Positions 34,034 to 40,060 of a stretch of DNA of 40,060 nt are shown piece by piece. Made by a program: the position numbers and the translations under genes. The notes beneath the pieces are model-generated. The model saw only the letters and a program-made list of their open reading frames with translations, was not told the origin of the DNA and did not search any database. Every line of letters begins with the position of its first letter. The stretch's first letter is position 1. Location: assembly GCF_018831085.1 (NCBI RefSeq), contig NZ_JAGPNM010000017.1, forward strand, positions 1 to 40,060, in the 5' to 3' direction. The stretch is from Rheinheimera oceanensis (GTDB taxonomy: Bacteria > Pseudomonadota > Gammaproteobacteria > Enterobacterales > Alteromonadaceae).

Positions 34034-34720
34034 ATGACAGAGCGCCTATTAAGCCCGCAGGGCCAACAATGTTTACAGGCACTGATGCGGGTATGGTTTG
34101 AATTTGAGCGCCAGCTTGGCCGGGTGCCGCTGTTGCAGCGCTTAGAACGCGGCCAGTTTAGTAAAGCCGATTACTGCCAGCTACTGCAACACTGGCGCCA
34201 GCAGGTGATTGAAGGCTCACGTTGGATCAGCCGCTGCGCCTCAAGCTTTGACCGCGATTACAGCGACGTGCGCTCAACCATTATCGGCCACGCCCGTGAA
34301 GAGCACCGCGACTATGAAATGTTAGAACGCGATTATGTTGCCGTCGGCGGCAGCTTAACTGACATTCAGCAGGCGCCACGTAATATCGGCACTGAAGCAC
34401 TGCACGGCTTTTTAATGTACCGCGCCGGTCAGCCAAATCCGGTCGATTTAATTGGCGCCATGTGGATTATTGAAGGCCTGGGGCAGAAAATGGCTAACAG
34501 CTGGGCGGCGCAAATCGACAAGGTTACCTGTGGTGATGGCAGCTATACCCGCTTTATGCGTTACCACGGCACTAACGATGACGGGCATATGCAAAAGCTG
34601 TATCAGCTGATAGACCGCCTGTGCCAAAGCCCGGCGCAACTCACGGCCATAGTGCGCACTGCCCGTGTTACCGCCAGGCTGTATTGCCTGCAACTGGAAG
34701 AGGTTGAGCATGAGTACTGA
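34034..34720 (+). CDS. Heme-oxygenase-fold putative diiron oxidase/oxygenase (TenA/UndA-like)
   Basis: The 228-residue all-helical protein resembles iron-containing redox enzymes of the heme-oxygenase-like fold. Candidate ligands fit a diiron site: Glu60 (VIEGSRW), His86 (GHAREEHRDYEML), Glu147 (WIIEGLGQK), His178 (RYHGTNDDGH), Asp182/Asp183 and His185. In this superfamily UndA decarboxylates fatty acids to 1-alkenes and other members are N-oxygenases. TenA is cofactor-free and lacks the late histidine pattern. The start codon directly follows the KAS III-like stop, with GGAGG (34024-34028) upstream. The reaction is unknown, but the neighbours suggest an acyl-derived substrate. Confidence 0.78.
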   Translation: MTERLLSPQGQQCLQALMRVWFEFERQLGRVPLLQRLERGQFSKADYCQLLQHWRQQVIEGSRWISRCASSFDRDYSDVRSTIIGHAREEHRDYEMLERDYVAVGGSLTDIQQAPRNIGTEALHGFLMYRAGQPNPVDLIGAMWIIEGLGQKMANSWAAQIDKVTCGDGSYTRFMRYHGTNDDGHMQKLYQLIDRLCQSPAQLTAIVRTARVTARLYCLQLEEVEHEY

Positions 34721-35570
34721 GCATCACACCGGTAACCGCCATAGCCCAAGTGCCTATTTAAAGGCCATTGCCAACGATAACTCGCTGCCGATAGAACAAG
34801 CAGCGCTGGACTTATGGCTAAAAGACTTACAAAACCCGCTACGCTGGGGCGTGCGGCCATTGCTGCAGTTTATTTTTGCTATTTTGCTGCATATCACCTG
34901 GTTGTTTAAACGCCTGCCGTTGCCGCAATTTAGCGCGCATAAAAGCCTGCAAAAGCTGATTTGCTGGTTTTGCAGCCATTTTGTCAGCAAAGAGGCCAAT
35001 TTACTGATTTTGCGCCACTACGCTACAGAATCTAATGTACTGAATTTTCTTGCCGCCAATAGCCCCAATAGCGGTTTCACCCCGGTACAGCTGTATCCTA
35101 AATGCATAGCCGATATGCAACACGCCAGCTTTGTTGAACATGACCAACAGCTGTTTCGCTTATTCGCAGAGCTTGGCAGCTGGCACCACCCTAAACAACC
35201 GTTACAAGCGGGCGAGCTTAACTGGCAGCACTGGCAAAGCATTGATATGGCGCAGTTTGAACTTACAGAAAAACACACCCAATGGCTTGATTTTGAAAGC
35301 GCCCATGCGCTGTTTATGTGTTTATTTTGCCTGCTGCTAACGCGCGAAGAATACCGCGATGCCATTAACGGCTTTAACCTCGACCAGTCGATTGCTATCC
35401 GCATCGGCGACTTGGTTGGCGATAACAGCCTGCGTGAAATGGCCTATAACAAATTTCCACATTATTTAGTCGGGCCATGGAATTTAGGCCAGCGCTTTTT
35501 AATGCATGGCTTTTTTACCGAGCAGCTGTATGCCTATCTGGAGCAACAGCGCATACAACAACAGGCCTGA
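34710..35570 (+). CDS. Unrecognised one-TM protein of the lipid-type cluster
   Basis: The 286-residue protein has one strong hydrophobic helix (about 50-66, LLQFIFAILLHITWLFK). Before it is a polar N-terminus; after it are a helical region with KEANLLILRHYATESNVLNF (94-113) and a C-terminal region with NKFPHYLVGPWNLGQRFLMHGF. Conserved-looking His and Glu residues suggest an enzyme or a membrane-bound partner, but no family is recognised. ATG 34710 overlaps the end of the upstream gene by 11 bp and follows GGAAGAGG. The longer upstream frame would lie within the oxygenase gene. Confidence 0.75.
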   Translation: MSTEHHTGNRHSPSAYLKAIANDNSLPIEQAALDLWLKDLQNPLRWGVRPLLQFIFAILLHITWLFKRLPLPQFSAHKSLQKLICWFCSHFVSKEANLLILRHYATESNVLNFLAANSPNSGFTPVQLYPKCIADMQHASFVEHDQQLFRLFAELGSWHHPKQPLQAGELNWQHWQSIDMAQFELTEKHTQWLDFESAHALFMCLFCLLLTREEYRDAINGFNLDQSIAIRIGDLVGDNSLREMAYNKFPHYLVGPWNLGQRFLMHGFFTEQLYAYLEQQRIQQQA

Positions 35571-35573
35571 GCA

Positions 35574-36449
35574 ATGAAAGCCGTAGCGCTGGTGACTATT
35601 CACGGCATGGGCGAAACCCAGCCGGATTACGCGGCCAAACTCTTTGCCCGGTTGCGGCAAACCGTTGCCACTGCGCAGCTATACTGCGGCACCGTGTATT
35701 ATCAGGACTTACTGCAGTACAACGAGCAACGGGTATGGCAAGCTACAGGTTCACGCCTGCGCTGGAGCAAACTGCGCCGCTTTATGTTATTTGGCTTCGC
35801 CGACGCCGCAGCGCTGGAACACCGCAAAGAGCAACCCCATAGTTTGTATCATTACAGCCAGCTGAAAATAGCCCGTGCACTGTATCTGGCAAAGCAGCAG
35901 TTAACCGCCGATGGTAAGCTGGTGTTACTGGCGCATTCTCTGGGTTGCCATGTATTGTCATGCTATTTATGGGATGCGCAGCAAGCCAAAGCCGGGCTGA
36001 AACCGGCAGCCGGCATTTGGCGCGATATAAAGCGCTATCAGGCAGCTATCAGCGGCGATAGCCGGCTAACTGATGAGGATATTGCGTTCTTGCGCGGTGA
36101 CCGTCTGGTTGGCCTTATTACCACGGGCTGTAATATTCCAATCTTTGTTGCCGCCCACGCTATGGAGCAAATTATTCCATTCCCTAAGCCCAACAATGTT
36201 TTTATCTGGCATAACTACTACGATAAAGACGACGTACTGGGCTGGCCACTGGCCGATTTATCAGACGGCTATGCCGCACTGGTCAGAGATATTGAAATTA
36301 ATGCCAGCGGCGGTGGTTTTTTCAGCTGGCTCACCGCCAGCTGGAACCCGCTGTCGCATAATCTGTATTGGCAGGATCACGCTATTGTCAGAGCACTGAG
36401 TGCACAGCTGGCAGCTGCACTGCCAACTGTGCACGGGGTTACACCTTAA
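35574..36449 (+). CDS. Alpha/beta-hydrolase-fold protein of the lipid-type cluster
   Basis: The 291-residue protein opens with a core strand and oxyanion-type turn VALVTIHGMGETQPDYA. The nucleophile elbow is LLAHSLGCHV, with Ser122 in AHSLG (120-124), where Ala replaces the first Gly of GxSxG; this is common in lipases of this type. The catalytic acid and base cannot be fixed, but candidates lie in WHNYYDKDDVLGW and LYWQDHAIV. The layout recalls esterase/lipase-like proteins that release or transfer acyl products. It starts 3 bp after the preceding gene and ends overlapping the convergent ABC permease gene by 11 bp. Confidence 0.8.
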   Translation: MKAVALVTIHGMGETQPDYAAKLFARLRQTVATAQLYCGTVYYQDLLQYNEQRVWQATGSRLRWSKLRRFMLFGFADAAALEHRKEQPHSLYHYSQLKIARALYLAKQQLTADGKLVLLAHSLGCHVLSCYLWDAQQAKAGLKPAAGIWRDIKRYQAAISGDSRLTDEDIAFLRGDRLVGLITTGCNIPIFVAAHAMEQIIPFPKPNNVFIWHNYYDKDDVLGWPLADLSDGYAALVRDIEINASGGGFFSWLTASWNPLSHNLYWQDHAIVRALSAQLAAALPTVHGVTP

Positions 36450-37200
36450 CTTTATAGCCGGTGTGGAAAATCCAGCAGATTACTGCAATACAGCTGGCCA
36501 TAAACAGCAAAATCATTGCCAGGCTCAGGCCAACATTCACATCTGCCACGCCGTAAAAGCTCCAGCGAAAACCACTGATTAAATACACCACCGGGTTAAA
36601 CAGCGTTATTTGCTGCCACAGTGGCGGCAGCATACTGATAGAATAAAAGCTGCCTCCTAAAAAGGTTAGCGGTGTGATCACCATCAGCGGCACTATTTGC
36701 AGTTGTTCAAAGCTGTTAGCCAGCACGCCAATAATAAAACCAAACAGGCTAAAGCTAATGGCGGTAAGTACTAAAAATGTCAGCATCCACAGCGGGTGCA
36801 TTATGCTGAAATCGACAAAAAACTGCGCCGTAAACAGGATTATTAACCCAAGCAAAATAGCCTTACTGGCTGCCGCGCCGACATAGCCGAGAATAATTTC
36901 CACCGCCGACACCGGTGCCGATAAAATCTCGTAAATGGTACCGGAGAATTTGGGCATATAAATACCAAAAGAGGCATTCGATGTACTTTCTGTCAGCACC
37001 GTCAGCATAATTAAACCGGGCACAATAAAGGCCCCATAGCTGATGCCGTCTATCGCTACCATCCGTGAGCCGATAGCAGAGCCAAACACAATAAAATACA
37101 ACGAGGTAGATAACACCGGCGAGGCGATACTTTGCATCAGCGTGCGCCAGGTACGGGCTAACTCAAACAGGTAAATGGCTTTAATGGCGTAAACATTCAT
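36439..37200 (-). CDS. ABC-2 type exporter permease (YadH-like)
   Basis: The 253-residue permease has six membrane helices and belongs to the ABC-2 family. Segments SPVLSTSLYFIVFGSAIGSR, FIVPGLIMLTVL, LTPLTFLGGSFYSISMLPP and NPVVYLISGFRW match the E. coli YadH group. Its start overlaps the ATPase stop by 4 bp (ATGA), so it is made with that subunit. Relatives of the YadGH type are presumed exporters with no settled substrate. Its 3' end overlaps the last gene of the convergent lipid-type cluster. Confidence 0.9.
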   Translation of the reverse strand: MNVYAIKAIYLFELARTWRTLMQSIASPVLSTSLYFIVFGSAIGSRMVAIDGISYGAFIVPGLIMLTVLTESTSNASFGIYMPKFSGTIYEILSAPVSAVEIILGYVGAAASKAILLGLIILFTAQFFVDFSIMHPLWMLTFLVLTAISFSLFGFIIGVLANSFEQLQIVPLMVITPLTFLGGSFYSISMLPPLWQQITLFNPVVYLISGFRWSFYGVADVNVGLSLAMILLFMASCIAVICWIFHTGYKVKV

Positions 37201-38123
37201 GCGGCATCTCCTACCAGGCCAATAAAAATATCTTCCAGCGAGCTTTCTCTGGTGTGCAGATCACTAAACTCTATGCCCTGAGTATTCAACTGGCGTAACA
37301 AGCTGGTGATAGTGGCCTGCTCCTGCTGCGCATCATAGGTGTAAATAAGCTGGTTATTATCCGCCGATAACTGTAACTGGTATCCGGCCAGCGCCACCGG
37401 GATTTGCTGCAATGGTGTGGTTAATTGCAACAGCAATTGCTTCTTACCCAGTTTTTGCATCAGGCTGGTTTTGTCATCGACCAGGATCAACTTACCGGCC
37501 CGGATCACGCCAATACGGTCGGCCATATCTTCGGCTTCTTCAATATAATGGGTGGTAAGAATAATAGTCACGCCACTGTCGCGTAGCCGGCGGATCATCT
37601 GCCACATATCACGGCGCAGCTCTACGTCTACCCCGGCGGTAGGTTCATCCAGAAACAAAATTTGTGGCTGATGCGCCAGCGCTTTGGCTATTAATACCCG
37701 CCGTTTCATACCGCCGGACAGCGTCATAATTTTGCTGTCTTTTTTATCCCACAACGATAAATCGCGCAGCAGTTGTTGCAAATAGGCCGGGTCAGCCGGT
37801 TTGCCAAATAAACCCCGGCTAAAGCTAACGGTATCCCACACCGTTTCAAAGATACTGACCGATAACTCCTGCGGCACCAGGCCGATACGCTGGCGTGCCT
37901 TGCGATACTGTTGCACTATGTCCAGGCCGTCTACCAGTACAGTGCCCTCACCCGGGTTCACAATGCCACAGATAATACTGATTAAGGTCGTTTTGCCAGC
38001 CCCGTTCGGCCCCAGCAAAGCGAAGATTTCACCACGGCGGATTTCCAATTCAATGTTTTGCAACGCCTGAAAACCGGACGGATAGGTTTTGCTTAAGTTG
38101 TTTACCTGAATAATAGCTTGCAC
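37197..38123 (-). CDS. ABC exporter ATP-binding subunit (YadG-like)
   Basis: The 308-residue ATPase (YadG also 308) has Walker A GPNGAGKT (38-45), signature LSGGM (135-139) and Walker B ILFLDEPT (155-162). The D-loop AGVD and switch His192 (TTHYIEEAE) are also present. The last roughly 90 residues form the C-terminal domain usual for drug/lipid-type ABC-2 ATPases. TAGVDVELRRDMW closely resembles YadG. It is first in a two-gene operon with the permease. Confidence 0.92.
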   Translation of the reverse strand: MQAIIQVNNLSKTYPSGFQALQNIELEIRRGEIFALLGPNGAGKTTLISIICGIVNPGEGTVLVDGLDIVQQYRKARQRIGLVPQELSVSIFETVWDTVSFSRGLFGKPADPAYLQQLLRDLSLWDKKDSKIMTLSGGMKRRVLIAKALAHQPQILFLDEPTAGVDVELRRDMWQMIRRLRDSGVTIILTTHYIEEAEDMADRIGVIRAGKLILVDDKTSLMQKLGKKQLLLQLTTPLQQIPVALAGYQLQLSADNNQLIYTYDAQQEQATITSLLRQLNTQGIEFSDLHTRESSLEDIFIGLVGDAA

Positions 38124-38362
38124 TTTACCCCCTATAACCTTGAAATTGCCGCTAACAGTTTAGCTTAATCCCTGCCAGAAGCTGGCAGTAGTAAAACACC
38201 ATCAGAGGCTATTACCTCAAGCTAAGTTAAGGTCAAGAAAAAGAACGGAAAAGAGAAAAATGGGTCGGAGCTAATAATCACCAATTCTTATTCAAATAAC
38301 TGAAATATAATGAATTAACTAAGATTAACTTTAATTGCCTCCCCCCCCTTTCTCCCGCGTGG
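38124..38362. other. AT-rich gap between the ABC exporter and AraC genes
   Basis: No gene is seen. A small hairpin, CTGCCAG (38172-38178) with CTGGCAG (38182-38188), lies on the exporter side. From about 38220 the sequence becomes AT-rich and unlike the surrounding genes, and a run of eight C (38341-38348) lies next to the end of the AraC gene. This may be the left edge of an acquired segment. Confidence 0.5.
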
Positions 38363-39211
38363 TTAATCCAAACGAATCATACCAGGCATACAAGTTGATT
38401 CACTTCCAGCCGAACTTGCCATTCGTTCGAAAAGGTAACGTGCCGGTGGCTTACCGACTGCTTTTCGGAACATGGTGATAAATCCGCTGGCGTTCTCATA
38501 GCCAAGCTCCAGTGCCACCGTTTGTACGCTTTCTCCTCTTGAGAGGCGCTGAATTGAGAGGATGACGTGCAACTGCCGGCGCCAGCGGCCAAAACTCATT
38601 CCAATTTCTTGCAAAAGCAGTCGGCTCATGTTTCTTTCGCTCATACCAATACGATTAGCCCATTCACCTAAAGACGATTTGTCAGTCGGATCGGCTAGCA
38701 GCATTTCTGCAAGCTGCCGTAGTCTGCGTTCGCGAGGCATCGGCAAATGCAGATCTTCTACAGGAGCCGCAGACAATTCATCCAGCAGCGTTGCTATCAA
38801 TCTACCTTCGGAGCCATCGGTCAGGTATAGCTGGGGGAAACCCGCGACTTTCATGAGTAGTTCGTGCAAAAGTGGTTCTACTGAAATCGTGCAACAAATT
38901 TTCGGAAGCGCAGGCGCAGCCTCTGGTTCAACAAATAAACAGTAGCATTCCGTATCTCCGGAGCCACGGGCGGAATGCGGTAAATTACCCGGGATCCATA
39001 CCGCACAACGTGGCGGGACAATCCACATCCCATCCTCTACCTCGCAGTTGAGCATACCTCTTACGGAGTAGATCAATTGTGCTTTGCGGTGCTGGTGTTT
39101 CTCCTGCTCCCAACCTTTAGACACCATAGATGCGCTCAAAGAGACTACGGGCCGGGGGATGCTATCAACATCGAAGGGAGCAACAAAATCCAGTGAGGGT
39201 TGGCGTGACAT
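38363..39211 (-). CDS. AraC-family transcriptional regulator with cupin sensor
   Basis: The 282-residue regulator has an N-terminal cupin (about 20-95) with EKHQHRKAQLIY and PGNLPHS giving His39, His41 and His79. The C-terminal double helix-turn-helix lies at about 180-262 (LGEWANRIGMSERNMSRLL; ALELGYENASGFITMFRKAVG). The layout resembles the NimR/YeaM group, which usually controls an adjacent transporter or enzyme gene. It is divergent from the 129-residue protein gene, its probable target. The ribosome site is weak (GAGG 13 bases upstream). Codon choice looks different from the left-hand neighbours (impression, not counted), in line with transfer. Confidence 0.88.
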   Translation of the reverse strand: MSRQPSLDFVAPFDVDSIPRPVVSLSASMVSKGWEQEKHQHRKAQLIYSVRGMLNCEVEDGMWIVPPRCAVWIPGNLPHSARGSGDTECYCLFVEPEAAPALPKICCTISVEPLLHELLMKVAGFPQLYLTDGSEGRLIATLLDELSAAPVEDLHLPMPRERRLRQLAEMLLADPTDKSSLGEWANRIGMSERNMSRLLLQEIGMSFGRWRRQLHVILSIQRLSRGESVQTVALELGYENASGFITMFRKAVGKPPARYLFERMASSAGSESTCMPGMIRLD

Positions 39212-39433
39212 GGTTTTGACTGAGCCTCGGCTTGAAGGAAAACATTAAATGGCAGGTTTGAACAATATTATGACCAACATTCGCAATGCAGTCTAATGCA
39301 CAATCAGGTAATTTTGGGCTAACCAACCGTGCTGGTGTGTTGCTGTTAGAGGTTTCCCGCTGATGTAAATACTTTTACTTGTCGGTGAGGCTATCGACAA
39401 TTGATGAAACCAAACTTTGGAAGGAATATTAAT

Positions 39434-39823
39434 ATGCGAATTGATGCTGCACAGTTCCCCTTTGTGTGGATACAAATGGCTGCTCCTGGCAAGGATCCAA
39501 ATGTATCCCCATTTACAGAGTTCGAAGCTCTGCTTGCCCGTCAGGAGGTCTTTGTCCTCTTGAGCGATGAAAGCACTATGCATGGCGAACATGAACATTC
39601 GCCTGAAGAGATGAAACAGATCACACGCTGGATGAAAGCCCACAAGAGTGAATTACGGGCCTTCGTCAAAGCATCAATCCACATTGAACCAAACAAGGTC
39701 AAACGTCTTGCGGCCAAAACCTTCGCTATCGTATATGAAAAATTCTGGGGCTATCCTTTGATGATGGCATCCTCGAAGAAAGACGCTTTAGCGACAGCGC
39801 AGAAATTGCTGTCAGAAGAGTAA
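39434..39823 (+). CDS. Unrecognised 129-residue protein divergent from AraC regulator
   Basis: The protein has no signal peptide or membrane segment and looks like a small alpha/beta fold. It opens MRIDAAQFPFVWIQMAAPG. The middle has a strand FVLLSDES followed by GEHEHSPEE, and the C-terminal half is helical with FVKASIHIEP and KFWGYPLMMASS. The layout recalls a STAS-like or small flavodoxin-like domain, but the family was not recognised. ATG 39434 follows AAGGA (39421-39425); the frame is open to 39401, but the extra residues are unsupported. A divergent AraC regulator suggests inducible expression. It ends next to a broken VOC gene. Confidence 0.72.
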   Translation: MRIDAAQFPFVWIQMAAPGKDPNVSPFTEFEALLARQEVFVLLSDESTMHGEHEHSPEEMKQITRWMKAHKSELRAFVKASIHIEPNKVKRLAAKTFAIVYEKFWGYPLMMASSKKDALATAQKLLSEE

Positions 39824-39825
39824 AT

Positions 39826-40013
39826 GCTTTTCCACACGGGCGTATTCGTGATGACGGGCGAATGGTATGGCAAGCCGGCGTTGACGAGCCTTACCGTAAA
39901 GTATCTACTTTGTTGACCCGGCCGGATTTGAGGTAGAGTTTGTTGAGTATCTAAGTGATATACCGGCCGAGCGCAACTTAAACCAGGAAAAAGCACGTAA
40001 GGAGGCAGTATGA
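39826..40013 (+). pseudogene. 5'-truncated, frameshifted VOC-family (glyoxalase-fold) remnant
   Basis: No intact gene lies here, but two frames read as the C-terminal end of a VOC protein. The first frame from about 39829 reads FPHGRIRDDGRMVWQAG and then VDEPYRKV. Two extra bases at 39904-39905 shift the frame. The second frame then reads YFVDPAGFEVEFVEYLSD and continues to IPAERNLNQEKARKEAV and TGA at 40011-40013. The N-terminal domain is absent, because the previous gene ends at 39823. The last codons overlap the ATG of the next gene (ATGA), as expected of an original coupled operon. The family call rests on the DPAGFEVEFVEYL pattern. Confidence 0.62.
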
Positions 40014-40060
40014 AAATTCTTGCTTTTGCCGCCAGTAATAATCCGCAATCTATTAACCAG
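40010..40060 (+). CDS. Start of NADPH-dependent FMN reductase-type flavoprotein (partial)
   Basis: Only 17 codons are inside the window: MKILAFAASNNPQSINQ. The first strand followed by the phosphate-loop-like AASNNPQSIN is typical of the flavodoxin-fold FMN reductase/azoreductase family. A strong AAGGAGG (39999-40005) precedes the ATG, and the stop of the VOC remnant overlaps it. The gene continues beyond the window. Confidence 0.65.
   Translation, partial: MKILAFAASNNPQSINQ

Noticed and set aside
38339..38355. C8 tract as a phase-variation site
   Set aside because: It lies outside any coding region and downstream of the AraC gene, not in a promoter; it could also be a sequencing artefact.
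1..40060. CRISPR arrays, insertion sequences, tRNA and rRNA genes
   Set aside because: No spaced direct repeats, transposase-like frames or tRNA/rRNA signatures were seen anywhere in the window.

Overview
The window is ordinary, gene-dense chromosome of a gammaproteobacterium. Housekeeping proteins (TrmA, FabR, SthA, HemE, NudC, Rsd, SpeA, SpeE, CnoX, IlvI/IlvH) resemble Enterobacterales, Pseudomonas and Shewanella forms. Gene content and style, such as the RRM protein with a membrane hairpin and the FabR-controlled desaturase, suggest the Rheinheimera / Alishewanella / Arsukibacterium group or nearby Alteromonadales. That placement is inference; no rRNA or tRNA gene is present to fix it.

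Layout. 1-355 is a non-coding leader with two abutting hairpins. 356-6914: membrane-tethered RRM protein, trmA, then the divergent pair fabR (-) and a fatty acid desaturase (+) with a likely FabR operator, then sthA and a secreted Sel1/TonB-domain protein. 6966-9841 keeps the order known from E. coli: rsd divergent from nudC-hemE, but with a candidate small RNA and a 75-bp tandem repeat between nudC and hemE. 10166-13526: TonB-dependent receptor and a DUF4124 protein, convergent on a shared terminator. 13649-18450: divergent speE and speA, then two tandem YihG-type acyltransferases. 18458-22325: a methyltransferase, a two-component pair (PAS histidine kinase and single-domain receiver) and cnoX. 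22673-27474: ilvI-ilvH, convergent with an operon of an antiporter and a divergent Nramp-like transporter. 27638-32268: two tiny genes, an S9-peptidase lipoprotein and a double-Cache protein with no membrane segment.

The most unusual part is 32358-36449, five tightly coupled same-strand genes: a His-rich membrane protein, a KAS III-like condensing enzyme, a heme-oxygenase-fold putative diiron oxygenase, an unknown one-TM protein and an alpha/beta hydrolase. It looks like a small undescribed pathway for a fatty-acyl-derived molecule. A YadG/YadH-type ABC exporter is convergent with it and overlaps its 3' end.

38124-40060 looks like a junction. An AT-rich gap, an AraC regulator and an unrecognised 129-residue protein sit directly against a 5'-truncated, frameshifted VOC (glyoxalase-fold) remnant. 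That remnant still overlaps the start codon of a partial flavin-reductase-type gene at the right edge. Insertion or recombination into an older VOC-reductase operon is the simplest reading.

No CRISPR array, insertion sequence, tRNA or rRNA was found.
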